Below are positions 13,001-25,500 of a stretch of DNA of 64,000 nt, in pieces; the first letter of the stretch is position 1; every line of letters starts with the position of its first letter. Made by a program: the position numbers and the translations under genes. The stretch spans positions 62,001 through 126,000 of the forward strand of contig VWPU01003213.1 of NCBI GenBank assembly GCA_013398955.1, in the 5' to 3' direction. Source of the DNA: Callaeas wilsoni. Its lineage: Eukaryota; Chordata; Aves; Passeriformes; Callaeidae. Below the pieces are notes generated by a model that worked only from the letters and a program-made list of their open reading frames with translations, searched no databases and was not told where the DNA came from.

Positions 13001-16000
13001 GCAAGGTGAACAACACTGATAATATTAAATTAACCCAAGAGGCTCCCTAATCAGGATCCCTATGCAGAAATCTGCTTGCCAACTGTCGTTCTTTTTCCCA
13101 TTGGTTTAGTTAAGGGTTGAAGTTCTTCTTGAAGTTTCTTTTTTAATCATTAGATCCCGACCTTACAGTTTTCTCTGACTACTTTCCTTCAGGCTGTCTT
13201 TGCTCCTGTCAATTTAGGATTTCCAGGGAATTATTCTTCTTTGAAATGCATATTCCAGGCTTGAAATACTGGCATATGTACACTGTAGAGTAATTGTGGA
13301 GGCCAAATGTTTAATTACACATGACAGCTGGAGCTGTAGGAGTCCGAGGCATGCTTGAAAACAACTTATGCCCTATGCAGTCTTAACGAAAAGGAACAAA
13401 ATAATATATATTTAGGTTTTGTGCCACATGGTAGCCGCTGTTCTCTCTCTTTTCACAACTGAGGGTGGTTTGCAAGAAGTTCAGCTGCTTTCACTTCTGT
13501 GTACCGTCTCTCTGAATATATACTTTTTTTTTTTCTCCTTCATACAGTCTAGGCACAAACTTTTAGACCATGCGATCCTGCAAGAAATGTTTTGAATTTT
13601 TGTTTCATTTTTTTTCTGGGTGACAGAAAAAAGCTTTTCAGGAGCTTTTCTAATACAGTGTTCTTGATACAATTTCACAAAACCACATTACTAGAAATGC
13701 CAGAATCAATTACAATTTTAATTATAAAAGATATTAGAAGCATTTGTATTTTACCTTTAATACACGTGATTTACTCAGAAATTAAGCAAAAGAAATAACC
13801 TGATTTCTAAGGCTTCAGAAAATATTTATTTCAACCAGAATAAATATTTTTCCACATTTATACACAGATTTAAAGGCACATGAAGACACTTATTTAATTC
13901 TGCTGTCAGAATTTTTCTGTTCTTAGTAAAACAGAAATTAAAACTTATTTCCTGTTATCAATATATCTGTTCTCAATGTTCAGCTCTTCATTTGACATAA
14001 ATTGATCTAGTTCTAGTGAAAAAATGCCTGTGTTGGTTTAAGGCAGTTGAGAGGTCTGACTCAATATTTGACACACCTTTTTCTATACATACACACATTT
14101 TAAATTACTATTACATTGAATTATTATTGTACTTACTGTGCAAAAGTGGCTAAAATTTGATTTTGAAATTTTGGCAAATAAGATTTTCTTTGTGCATTGT
14201 GTGAAATAAGCACATCTTCATTAAATTATAGCATATTATGAAAGGGATATCCTTTTTATTTATTTATTTTCTTACTCTATCCCTCCTTTATAGGGGACCA
14301 AGGTAAGATTTAATTCAGTGGTGCTGCTGTTAGTGTTTGATGGCAAAATAGCATGTTCATTTCCATGGTGAGAAAAATGTATCACCAGTGCCCAGATGAA
14401 AAAGATATTTCACTGCTTGCAAGGAGGAGTTAATGAATATCTACAGCACTTAGATGTACAAACAAGCAAACAAAGAACATTACTATATTTTCCCAATGTC
14501 TTTTATGTAAGAAGAGTAATGAGATTGAATTGACAAATTAACTTTAAAGGAATATTGTTCCGTGGTGTTGGAATTAACTGCTCTCTATGGTAGGTTAAGA
14601 ATGAACAATGTTGTAACTGAGGAAGTTAAAATGAAACTCCCACCAGCAAACAACTGAGCACTTGACTTCATTGCCATGAATCGGCAAGGTAACCAAACCT
14701 CTCTTAAAAATGTGAAGAGGAATTTTGGTTTTAAACTACTTTATATTTCTTAAACAAAGAAGGCTTTCTTTGAGATGAACCTGCTTGCTTAAAATGTGAG
14801 CCATTACGCATCACATAAATGGTTTTTGGGGGTTTTTAAAATTATTTATTTGTTCCCTGCAGTTCTTGTGCCCGTATTCTGAAAATTTGAAACAAAGAAA
14901 TTTTGTCAAATTGTGTTAAAATTATTTCAGCTTTTCTTGGTCTTTGATTACCTCTATGTTTAGAAAATGATATGGGAGATTTGACGTGGAAATTCCCAAC
15001 TTGATAAGGAGAAAATTAGAAATACAGCCAACAAACAGTGTCATCACTACTTGAAGGCCCCAGAATAAGATATATAAAAATTGGACTGTAAAGCCTGAAA
15101 GTCAGCTGTGGGAGGGAGACAGGGAAGGGTACCATGGGAAGCCAGAAAAATCATATTACAAAAATGGCTGCTCCCAAGCCTCTGCAAATGCAGGCACAGA
15201 GACATCCATCAGTCAGCAGCTTACATTGAGCAGGCAAAGCCTGCTCAGGCTCGCCTCTACCTGCAGATCAGGAGACCTGCATAGGTGAATATACACACTT
15301 GCTTACATTCATAAATACCACAGCTTGTATGGTTTCCAAAATTGCTCAGTGAGCTGAGGTGCATCAAAGGGCACCAAAGTACACTTCAGAACATAACTGT
15401 GATGACTGATCTCTTAAAACTCTCTACAAGAAGCACTGCAGACAAGTGATCTTATTTCATGTCCTTTCTGCACCATTTCTGTGAGCAAACCCTGCACTAC
15501 TTGTGCTGCAGAAACACCCATTTTACTAGACTGCCCTTGTCCTACTAGCTGCAGTGTGACTATTTTATTTTACTTATGTAGGAGGCTGAGTTACTTGTTG
15601 GAGCTGTGTCTTGTAGAGCTGAAAGATTTCAATCAAGATCAAACAACAGTTTTTGGTATATTCAGCCTGACATATTAATACAGTAAGCTCATATAACAGA
15701 GAATGCATGGTGTCAGACCAGAGAATTTTCTTTCTTCAAGGAACTTGAATTTGAAGGTAATTATTTACAATAAAAAGTAATAGTTTTTAGCTAGCTTTTT
15801 GTGCTCTTTTAAGTTTTCACTTAATGAAAAATAACATCAAGACAGAAGGTTGTACAGTACAGAGAAAAATATCCAAGGCTGAAAACAAGGGAGATTGGAA
15901 ATACTACTTTCAAAGTTTGATAGAGGGGAAAAAAGCTTATATTGTTAGTGTTGGGAGGGGAAGGGAGAACATGGCTGCATGTGATTGATGAACACATTTG

Positions 16001-16885
16001 TATCAATTGGGCTGATTTTCAATAGATATTTTATTTCACTGCAGTTTTCTAGACTGCATGAATAACACTTATTCCTTTGTAATACTCTTTTTCCACTTTT
16101 GTAGATTATTTGAATGCTATTTTAAGTTTCCTATTTTAAGAATCAAGAGCCACTTACTGATGTAAACAAAGCTCCTTGGGAAATACATGACAACATAAAG
16201 ACACTGTGAAATGCTTTACTTCTAATAGGTAACATTATCTGGAGTTTGGGGGCAAGCAGCTCTAGACTGGGCTTTTAATTCAAACCAGGCATAAGAGTGC
16301 ATGTGTTGACCTATGGGCTTTGCCAGAACTAAATAAGAACAGAGGAAGTGAAGACTAGAAAGTGAGCTCAAACACCTGTACAGGTCACTGTTGGTCCATC
16401 ATGCTTAACTAATTTTCCCCTGCCCTCTGACCTAGTTTTCCACAGTGCCATCGAGATTTATATCTTTCATCCTGAAAACCCTACAGCTGCCTGCAATTAA
16501 TGAAACAAGCCTTAACTTCCTTATCTGATAAACTGAAGGAACAATTGTTTTATTATTGTATTGACAAATTATCCTATTAAAGAGTGGCTACTGTGAAAAT
16601 CAATTAAAATCTCAGCTGAAATACTTGAATATCACTGGAGAAGATACAAGGGGGAATTAACTACTGAGTCCATTAACTGTTATACTATACAGTTCATAAA
16701 TTAGGTGTGACCAGCACAAAATCTGTGATTTGTTTGATAATTAGAACACAAAATTATTGGATGAAATATAGTGTGGCATGATATGGATTTATTTTTTTAT
16801 TTTATAGGAGCTATGCATATGTGAATTACTTGTAAAGTGTTTGAGATAAATCTCACTGGTTTCTCCTTCTTTCGGTTTCTTGCAG
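10006..16885. other. Non-coding stretch, no gene seen
   Basis: About 6.9 kb of AT-rich sequence with no supported gene. It includes A-rich low-complexity runs at 10549-10562 and 12799-12850. A TATA-like TATAAAAGG sits at 12301-12309 with no evidence of a transcript behind it. Short frames (for example 11158-11340 and 13592-13798 on +, 10269-10460 and 13481-13678 on -) have no resemblance to known proteins. Nothing else can be named. Confidence 0.55.
12799..12850 (+). repeat. A-rich low-complexity tract
   Basis: The run is almost pure A with scattered G, passing into AACC-type units (CCAAACCAACC) before ordinary sequence resumes. This is a typical avian low-complexity stretch. It could be the decayed poly(A) tail of a retroposed sequence, but no body is recognisable upstream. 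Confidence 0.75.
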
Positions 16886-17420
16886 ATATTTTCATGCATT
16901 TTGGATGGAAATGACAGCCTCTCATCCTTCAGACTCTGGAGGAAGCAGGAGTGGTATCTTGCATAGACAGGATGGTCTGCCTGAGTGTATACTAAACTGG
17001 GATCAGCTTGTTACAGACTCCCTGCATGAACTGTGCTTAAACAAGCCTGCCTTTTTCAGAGATGCAAATTTTATTTTGAAAGGAGGGCTGGAAGATCAGA
17101 CCAATTTCTGAAATAAGGTCATGTGATCGTGTGTTACTTGTCTTAAAGAGTAAAAAATCTGACCTGCAGGCTCGTTGGGTTGTTAACAGACAGCTTGCCA
17201 TTATATTAGAGTTAGTTAAGATATTTTGCAGAGCAACACAAGCTTCTTTTGATGCAAGCAAGGACTTGCTGTTATACCTAGGGAAAAAGATCCAACACCT
17301 TTTATTATCAGAAGAAGAAATACGTTTTTGAAGCTCTCTCAGTTGATAATCACTTGTACAATGTCTTGGGATTTAGTTCTGCCCTCTTGACACCCCTCAC
17401 AAAGTATAGTTTAAGAAAAA
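16886..17420 (+). other. Exon-like interval of uncertain status
   Basis: A good-looking 3' splice acceptor (a pyrimidine-rich run ending in TTTCTTGCAG) finishes at 16885, and a consensus donor GTAAGT starts at 17421. From the acceptor a frame stays open through an ATG at 16905 to a stop at 17109-17111 (68 codons from the ATG). I recognise no domain, signal peptide or family in it. After the stop a second, unrelated frame runs from 17131 to 17331. If this is transcribed, a long non-coding RNA exon is more likely than coding sequence. Paired splice signals at such spacing also arise by chance, so this is a weak call that needs transcript data. Confidence 0.15.
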
Positions 17421-19361
17421 GTAAGTAAAATTTTATGTACTGTATAAAGTATACATTATACTTCAAATAATCTTAAACTACACCTTAAACTGTGCTTTGG
17501 GGAAACATAATCAGAAAAGGCAGCACCAGAGAATGAGAGACTTCTAAGGTAAATCTATATTTTCCTCAAGTATATTATACTTAATTGAGTTAAAGACTTC
17601 TAAAACCTTTAAGTGAAATCTTTGGAAAGAAAGGTTTTACTTTGTCACTGATCTACTGCACTTGAAGGTAGTGCAAGAAGGCATATATTTGGGTTATTTG
17701 GGGGAAGGAGAGAATGGGAGAGAGGGAAGAAAATCTCCTCAGGCAAATTTGGATAGCTGAGTTGTTTTTAAAGCTTGTTTCTCTTGGAGGGTAGCGCGGG
17801 TGGCAGAAGCTGGGATTTGCTACTTTATATGGAGTGAAAGAGAGAGTTAGATACACACATATATATATTTATATGCATGTATACATATACACACACATGT
17901 ACACACATTTTTCTGTACATATAAATACACATGCAAGGGTCTAAAGAAACATACTGAATAAATTTTGTCCCGTTCTCCTATCTCAATTAAACAACAAAGA
18001 CTGTTTCCTTACGAAAAAAGGAACAAAGCAGTCCTGGCACTGGAATATCAGAAAACGAAAATGTTGAGAGACTGAAAACAGAAAGAGGAAATTAGAGCTA
18101 TCGTGCACCAGTGAATCATTATAAGTCTCTCAGCTGCTCTTTGGCAATGGTTGCTGCAGGGAACTCTACATGAACATGTCTCATTCACCACCACAGCTTA
18201 TGGGGGCTAACACTACAAAGAAAGCAAGGGAGATGGGTGGGTGGAAAAATCTGCTTACTGACAATGCTCACCGCACGAATGACAAACTTCTCCACCTAGA
18301 AATGACAGCAGTCCTTAATGTCACAGGGCCATGGAGTCTGGATAGCTGCAAAGTATTTTATACTCAGATGTCTGCTATTCACAAGATACTCTACTGTAAA
18401 ATGTTTTTAGACCTTTTGTGTACTACAGCTCTTCTTATCACCACTTTCTAAGTGTGATTACAACCAGAAGCTGCAATTAAAACCAAGTGCCACTGTGCTA
18501 GGTGGTATCGAAATGAACATAAATCCTTTTTTTGAAGGTCTTGGAAAATTCTGTAGAGCAGATAGTATTTCTTTGAGGCTAAAGGTAATATGTGTAATTC
18601 ATTAAAAAAGCCAAAGTCTTTCCCTTTTTATCGAATGCTTTTCCTAAGAAGACTGTTATTTGAAAACTCGTATATAAAATCTGTGCTAGATTGCAGTGAT
18701 CTTTTCAGGCAAGTGTAATCTGCAATGGCGTGGAAAATGGCACAATAATGTGTCCTGAAAATGAAGGACTGAAAGAAACTTCTGAAGCTAATACAAGGTA
18801 AGAAACACTTGAGCCTAGAGAACAACACGGACAGAAAGTCAGCTGACATAAATCATGGTAGCTGCAGTCAGTTGCAATAATCCTCTGCATTAGGTCCTTC
18901 AGTTTGATCTCAGGAGCTTAGTAAAATCTCCCAACCAAACTAGTGGAGTGCAGCTACTATTTAATATACATATTTCACTGTGGTGGTGAGCCATACAGAT
19001 TTATAAAGAGCTGGTGCTCTTTTATAAAGAATAGAGAAATATTGTCTTGTTGCAGAGGATTTTGTACATTTGCAGAAATCTGATATGAACCTATAGACAT
19101 TTCTTCTGTAGTTGATCAAGTGCTTGCCTCCCAGCACCATTTTCTTTTTTTTTAATGTACTTTTTAAGAATTTGTGAGGAAGTGGAAGTTCTTTTTCACA
19201 GACTGAAGTGGAAGCTGTATACATCTTTTCCTGCAAGGTTATTTTATCATTGGCTGGCAGTAGTAATAATGAACAGTTGAAGTTGTAGAGAGCAGTTTTG
19301 TTTACTATCGACATGTCTGAAGTCATTTGGAATATGCACAAGCCCCCCAGTAAGGAATTGA
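17421..19361. other. Non-coding stretch with TA/CA simple repeat
   Basis: No gene is supported. The interval contains the alternating TA/CA tract listed at 17851-17935. Frames at 18170-18451 (+, 93 codons) and 18961-19341 (-, 126 codons) have no recognisable homology, unbiased composition and no splice or promoter context. Confidence 0.55.
17851..17935 (+). repeat. Imperfect (TA)n/(CA)n simple repeat
   Basis: About 85 bases of alternating purine and pyrimidine mix ATACACACAT, ATATATAT, GCATGTATACATA and ACACACACATGT blocks. Such sequence is prone to slippage and to unusual DNA conformations. It is a decayed compound microsatellite. Confidence 0.88.
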
Positions 19362-19365
19362 TTGG

Positions 19366-19662
19366 ATGGTTACACTCAGAGTTGCAGTCAACAGCTCGAT
19401 GTCCAAGTGGACACCAGTGATGAATGACATTCCTCAGGGATCAGTATTGGGACCAACACCATTTAACATCTTTGTCAGCAACATGGACATTGAGACTGAG
19501 TGCACCTTCAGCAAACTGGCCAATGATCCCAAGCTGTGTGGTGCTGTTTGTCATGCTGGAGGGAAGGGATGCCATACAGATGTGGGGTGGGCCTCTATAA
19601 ACCTCATGAAGTTCAACAAGGCCACGTGCAAGGTCCTGCACCTGGGCTGGGGCAATCCCAGA
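19366..19662 (+). pseudogene. CR1 reverse transcriptase remnant
   Basis: A 99-codon frame preserves part of the CR1 reverse transcriptase palm. The motif PQGSVLGP is at residues 23-30, and NIFVSNMD follows at 34-41. The catalytic box, normally [FY]-A-D-D, reads LAND at residues 51-54, so one of the paired aspartates needed for metal binding is replaced by asparagine. The segment between this box and NLMKFNK (about residues 79-85) is shorter than in the family, which points to an internal deletion. The frame ends at a stop just after the HLGWGNP motif. This is a dead fragment lacking the upstream RT and endonuclease domains. Confidence 0.85.
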
Positions 19663-19665
19663 TAA

Positions 19666-20286
19666 AATATAGGCTGTATGAAGAATGGATTGAGAGCAGC
19701 CCTAAGGAGAAACTTTGGAGTGATGGTTGATAAGAAGCTTGACAAGGCCCAGCAGTGTGCAGTGGAGAAAGCTAACTGTGTCCTGGGCTGCATCCAAAAC
19801 AGCGTGGCCAGCAGGGCAAGGGAGGTGATGTCATCCTTCTACTCTGCTCTCATGAGACCCACCTGGAGCACCGTGTCCAGCTCTGGGGCTTCCAACATAA
19901 GAAGAACGTGGATCTGCTCCAGCAGGTCCAGAGGGGGATAGCCAAGATGATCAAGGGCTGGAGCATCTCTGCCATGAAGACAGATGGGGAGACCTAGGGT
20001 TGTTCATTCTGGAGAACATAAGGCTCTGGAGAGATCTTAGAGCAGCATTTCAATGCCTAAATGGGCCTACAGGAAAGCTGGAGAGGAACTTTTTGAGAAG
20101 ACATGCGGTGATAGGACATGCGGTAATGGCTTTAAACTGAAAGAGTATAGATTTGGATTAGCTATAAGGAAGAAATCCTTTACTATAAGGATGGTGAAAC
20201 ACTGGAACAGGCTGCCCAGAGAAGTTGTGCATGCTTCATCACTGAAAGTGCTCAAGCCAGGCTGGATGGGGCTTGCAGCAGCCTGA
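19666..20286 (+). pseudogene. CR1 ORF2 C-terminal remnants, frameshifted
   Basis: Downstream of the RT remnant, the C-terminal part of CR1 ORF2 survives in pieces that alternate between reading frames. One piece reads YRLYEEWIESSPKEKLW (about 19668-19718). The next, in another frame, covers NFGVMVDKKL through SVASRAREVMSSFYSALMRP (about 19708-19862). A third frame picks up from a leucine-glutamate pair near 19864. A final piece carries GNGFKLKEYRFGLAIRKK and [10 protein letters not shown] (about 20121-20235). At least three frame changes are needed to read it through. The order of pieces matches the family, so these are point indels within one inserted copy and not separate insertions. Confidence 0.82.
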
Positions 20287-20397
20287 TCCAGTGAAAGGTG
20301 TCCCTTGCTCATGGCCGGGGGTTTGGAATGAGATGATCGTTAAGGTCCCTTCCAACCCAAAGTATACTATGATTCTGTTATTCTGTGATTCTATGCT

Positions 20398-22464
20398 TAG
20401 CTCTCTGATTGGAATTGACTGGCTAAGAACTTTTCGTAATATCTTTGGAGGAAAATGAACATTTTATTGTGCTGGTCCCTATGCTTATTCTAAATGTGTT
20501 CCTCCATGGCTCTCCTTGTGCAGTTAGGGTGTACTTTATCATATGGATGCTATGATATGGATCCATATCTTAAGGAAGAACATTTTATCCTTCATTACAA
20601 TGCATTTAGGTTTTAATTGTTGGAGCCTGACCTAACCTTTTGCTTTTGATTCCTAATGAAAAAAAATCTTTCATTTCTTTAACCTAACAGTAGTGTGGTG
20701 TTGTCATTGTTTAGTACACAGGAAATAACAAGGGATCTGTAACAGATCAGAGCAGGCAATAATAATTAAAAATAACTTACATATACAATTGCAAATGAAT
20801 GAAATGATTCTGCTTTATCTACTGTTTCATACTAGACATTTCACATTAGTATCCAGGCAACAGAAAGTTAATCCAAGAAAAACTTTACAGATCCCAAGAT
20901 TCCTCCACCATGCTCATAAGCAGATGGACTAGAAGTGTGTCATTCATTGTTTTGCACAAGCTACTTAACGCTTACCATTCTCCTTTCTCTGTTTCCAAAA
21001 GGTATCTCCCCCAGTCAGAGATTGAAACAATATTTGGAAACCTAAGGTGCTCCCAAACACACAGTTTAGTGAAGAGGATGCCTTGCAAATCCCTCCTAGA
21101 TGTTATTGGAGGATGCAATTCACTCTGTGATTGTAACTACAGAGAGGCTTTTGCACTGGAAAAATACTGGTACAGAGGTACGTTTGTGGATGCAGCTAGG
21201 AAGTGATTAGTGTAAGTTTAGACCTCACACCTTCTGAAAACATGCAAATATATCAAGAGAAATTCAGATTAACCATAAAAAAAAGGTCAAGACAAATACT
21301 AAAAGTACTGGAAAATGAATTTATACCTTTAATTAAAAATTTTTTGCAGGCTTCCTAAGTTTAGGTGTATAGCTTATGAGTTTCTTCTTTGTGCCCAGTG
21401 CATGCATGAAGAATCACCCTATGCCTGTATATTGGTCTCGAGGTGTATTACAAGTTAGATGACTTTGTCCAATATGTAGATCCAACTACAATTTGTGGTT
21501 CAAGCCACTTGGGAGAAAAGAGACTTAAAAGTCTTATGGTGGCAAGTGCAGATACAATTTCATTTTTGCCATAAAACAGTGACAAGGAGCAGCATAAATT
21601 CTTGTCTCTTTGCACTGTGTCCCGTTTCCATGTGGAAATGACTGTTGGCTAAGTCTATTTGAGCAGAGTTGTCTCCAGAAATATGCATTCATGCTACAAA
21701 ATTTTTAGGCCTTGTGTTTGACTAGTTTTCCTGGGTATTTCTTCTTCTTTTTTTCCCTACTGACTCTCTTTTTAATCACTTTGATAGTATTTTTATAGCA
21801 TGGATGTGTCTGTGTTTGCTGACCTTTAACTGCATCAATCATTTCATATACACAATTGTGAATTACATATGGCATTGTACAATGCATGTTTAATTTTCCT
21901 ATAGGCACCATCAGCACCATAAGTGAAATTTACATTTCACAGCTGAAATTGCCATTCCCTTCATACAACCAATCTGATAAAATATCAGAAGAACAATTAT
22001 ATACTCTGTCCACAGAAAGAAATTCTGTGCATTTTCTAAAACTTTGGATAATGATGAGTTCAGGAATGCATAAGCAGTAAAATTCACATATTTTTTTATA
22101 GTGTTTCCCTCTGTAACTCCAGAAAATTAAGTGTGGTAATAAAAATGGGCAAAGTTTTGGAATTCGTTTGAGTTGTGATGATGCACATCATCAACTAAAC
22201 CTGCTGCCCCTTTGATGGAAACTCCTTATGTGGCTCAACCCAGTTCAGACCTCTTTGACTTCTGTATTTAGAATTTTTCAGATAATATCATCTGGTATCC
22301 ATATTGCTTTGGCATGCCAAAGAGTTTCACTCTTATCTCATTCAATCAGTCTGTCTGTCATACTTGGCATTTATTTAACATCTTTGTCCAGCAAATGGAA
22401 CCTGCTTTGCAAATTTTAATTAAGTTAGGTATCTACCATCCCAGAGAAGCAGAGAAATATAATC
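20398..22464. other. Non-coding stretch, no gene seen
   Basis: About 2.1 kb of AT-rich sequence. A perfect 16-base palindrome lies at 20554-20569. Frames at 20910-21206 (+, 98 codons) and others have no recognisable similarity. No repeat family can be named. Confidence 0.55.
20554..20569. repeat. Perfect 16-base palindrome
   Basis: GATATGGATCCATATC equals its own reverse complement. It follows the related phrase ATATGGATGCTATGATATGG, so a short duplication of ATATGGAT probably contributed to it. No function is assigned. Confidence 0.9.
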
Positions 22465-22535
22465 TCTTTTTTGTACAGAGGAGGAAACTGAGAGAAATTA
22501 TGAGTGGGAGTTATCTTGCCTAATGTTAGATGACT
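22465..22535 (-). mobile_element. MIR-like SINE trace
   Basis: On the plus strand, GTACAGAGGAGGAAACTGAG followed by AGTTATCTTGCCTAATGTTAGATG resembles the reverse complement of the conserved centre of MIR-type SINEs (the family reads roughly as fully base-paired to an AAAATGGGGATAATAA-neighbouring segment). The match is short and diverged, as expected for an element far older than birds. A second fragment with GACTTGTCCAAAGTCAATGA near 22733 may belong to a similar relic. Assignment is by eye only. Confidence 0.42.
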
Positions 22536-25500
22536 AAAAGATAGACACTTAAGCTTTGGAAAATCCTCTCTTTAAAGTTGTAGGAAAGAATTCAACCAGT
22601 ATCTTTCATACACTGATTTTAGGATGAGTCTAGTTATCCTAGGAAGGCTTTTTTTTTGTGGCAAGGAATGAAGTCTAGATGCTTTACTGTGTACTTCAAA
22701 ATCTAAGCTAGAGAAGATGACTCCTATCCAAAATGACTTGTCCAAAGTCAATGAAGAACACATGTGCACTGTTCAAATCAAACCAAAACCTGAGAATATA
22801 ATGCTTGAGCTCTGATATTGGCAGAGAAGGTAGGCAGAAAGGTTTAGAAGGAATATTTTTATGGTTAAGGCCATGACCTTTCTGCTATAACAAGAAAAAT
22901 CTAAAAGGGCTCTGTTCTTAATCATGAAAAAAAAAATTACAATTAGTGAAATTCTTTTCAGAGCAAAAAAAGTTCAAAAAGGTTATTATAATTTTACTTG
23001 AAAATGTTAAATATTATTTTTTATTTTTCAGTTTGTCTGAACAACAAAACGATGTTCTATTCCCGCTCCCTCTTTTCTTATTTCTTATGTACCTTTGTCT
23101 TTTTCAGTTTTTATCCTTACTTTTCTTTCCTAGTGCAAAATTGAAAATATGAATAAAAAATAATAGAATGACCCCACAGAAAAGTAGAAATCATAAAAGC
23201 AAGAAGTCTTTGTAAAAATGACTTTGTAATTAAAGTTCATACATTGTTCTTCACCGTTTTGTTTTCTCCCCTTGCTTTAACTCTTACTCGTGCTTTGCTT
23301 TCCTTGGAGATATTTACCCCAACTAGATCTTGTCTTGAAAATTCCTTCCAAACTTTCCATTCATTGGAGACTTGTTACAATGTCTCTGGAAGGAAGCCCA
23401 CAGCCCTTTTGCCTTCCTTTTTTATGCACTAACATGGGACTGAAAGAAAGGTTTATTCAACCTCCTCCTGCTTGTGGCAGTGTGATTGTCCTCCAAGTCC
23501 AGCTTCTTCTAGGGTCATCCAAGAAGGAAAATGCCCCCTTTTCTGTGAAAAGCTGTGATAGCTTATAGCTAATAGCTAATTTTCATGATGACGCAGGGCT
23601 TTTCCATTGTTTTTGCCTAAACATTTACCAGAGCTACCAGACTAAGCAAGGCAGGAATGCCTTCAGAGCTCCCAAGGAATCTTCAGTATAAAAAAAAAGA
23701 TATTAAAATTAAGATAGCGACCAAACAAGAAACAGGAGAAGCTGATGTGGGGAAGGAAGAAAAAACTTCAAAAGTTTTTGATGAAAACCAGAATTTTTTC
23801 TAAATATGAACTCAAAGAACTCAGTATGGACTCCTTTCCTTTTTCATTTTGAGAAAATTCAGTAACATTTAGCTTTTTTGGTAAATTTTAGCTTTTTCAA
23901 GATGGAAAGCCTCTGTCTTTCTCAAGTAAAGAAAATGCAGGAGAAATAATGGCTGAATTTGCACTGTAACTGCATATAACATAATATCATACACTCCAGT
24001 CATTACAATTAAAGGAAAATGTTTTTTATTATTATTTTAAATAGTTCTTATTAATGAAATGTTTCTAATATATGAAACAAATAATTATGACTAACACATT
24101 GTCTAATAAAGATGAAAAGGATGAAAATCCCTATGAATTTTTAATCTGAAAATAAAAAACATTAACAATCCTTAATTATATCATCAAATATTTAAAATTA
24201 TGTTCCATAATAAGTTCTATTTGTATTTAATATATTTATTTTTTCGATATCTGTAACATTTATATGAGTAGGTATAAAAAATATCACCAGCTCTTAAAAG
24301 AGACATCTTGAATTAATGAATTCAACATCTTGATCAAAATTTCCATTTCATTTATTTTTAAGATAAATCAACATTTGTAAACTATATTAAAAATTATATT
24401 TTTCTCAGTGTAGTTGGATACATAATAAATACTATTACTAGTACAAAATTTAGATTCTGCCTGTTAGGCAAAAATGTCATGTAGGTCCAGGCTTTCAGAT
24501 CACTTTTGTTCAAAATGCTTGCATAGTTTCCATGTTTCTAATTAATGGAATATGCTTCTGACTTTAATGTTTATTTTCCATACAATGATCCTCCTGTCAC
24601 CTACCACTGCTGAGTCTTCTTCTAAAACAGGTAGAAACTGAAACACCCCTATTGGTCTTCAAACCTATTCCATCAACTCATTCTGAGACAAACTACCTAT
24701 TTAGTTTCAGTTATTCCAAAATGAATTGTTCAATCTTTTATGAAAATCGGGTTCCCTTAAGGTCATAAAAAAAAAAATTGGGTGTGTAACTGGTGCAAAT
24801 TTTGATCACTTTGTAACTTAACGATGATTTTACTAGATTGAATTAGAGAGCTGAGTACCACACTGGATGAATTTCTTTGATCTCTGTAGCAGTATTTCCT
24901 GGGAGCATGAAAAATTGCACCACTGCCTTATTTCTTGTCTAGGTATAATAATGACTCCTCTTCACGATCTTTTATGTGAAAAAAAAATCTAACATTGGAC
25001 AGATAACTATAGGTTGGCAGTGACTTGACTTTCCAGACTACTGCATCTGTAAACATCTCACAATCTTCTACAGTGGCCTCTCTTATTTGTTGAAGATGTC
25101 AGAATAAACATCACACTAGACAGCCAAGGATGAAATCTTATTTTTACTGCCACTGAATAATACAATGCTGTGGTTATATTGTTCTCATCTCCCAACAGGC
25201 AAATGTTACTATCTATTTAATGTTATTTTTTCATTAAAATGAAAATGTAGCTTTACAAATATGGTAAAGCTATTCTGGGTGCAGTGCCTTCTTTGCTCTA
25301 TTTATATATTTTAAATGTATTTAATTTAAAATAACTTCATCTTTCTAACTATATTTAAGCTAAAAATAGAGAAGATGGGAATTTTGTAAAATTGAGTTGG
25401 CACCAGGGTTTGGTGTGATAACACCTTATCTCTGAGAATTGGGCCAGAACACAGCTTAAATTATACAACTTTGATTGCTTTTTAGGCAGCTGTTTTGTTG

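Larger units (their letters stand above)
19362..20397 (+). mobile_element. CR1 LINE, longest copy, RT end through 3' terminus
   Basis: This is the longest transposon fragment of the window. It begins in the reverse transcriptase part (GTTACACTCAGAGTTGCAGT) and runs to the 3' terminus, where TTAAGGTCCCTTCCAACCC is followed by a degenerate ATTCTGT/GATTCTATG tail ending near 20397. Recognisable internal landmarks include CCTCAGGGATCAGTATTGGG near 19433, GGTCCTGCACCTGGGCTGGG near 19632, CTGGGCTGCATCCAAAAC near 19783 and CACTGGAACAGGCTGCCC near 20201. The copy is 5'-truncated, as nearly all CR1 copies are, and has small internal deletions and frameshifts. It is inactive. Its GC content is visibly higher than its surroundings, as expected for this family. 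Confidence 0.95.

Noticed and set aside
18961..19341. 126-codon minus-strand frame
   Set aside because: No recognisable similarity, low-complexity lysine run from an A/T tract, and no gene context.
25360..25369. MEF2-like CTAAAAATAG
   Set aside because: An A/T-dominated motif in one of the most AT-rich parts of the window, with no partner sites nearby.
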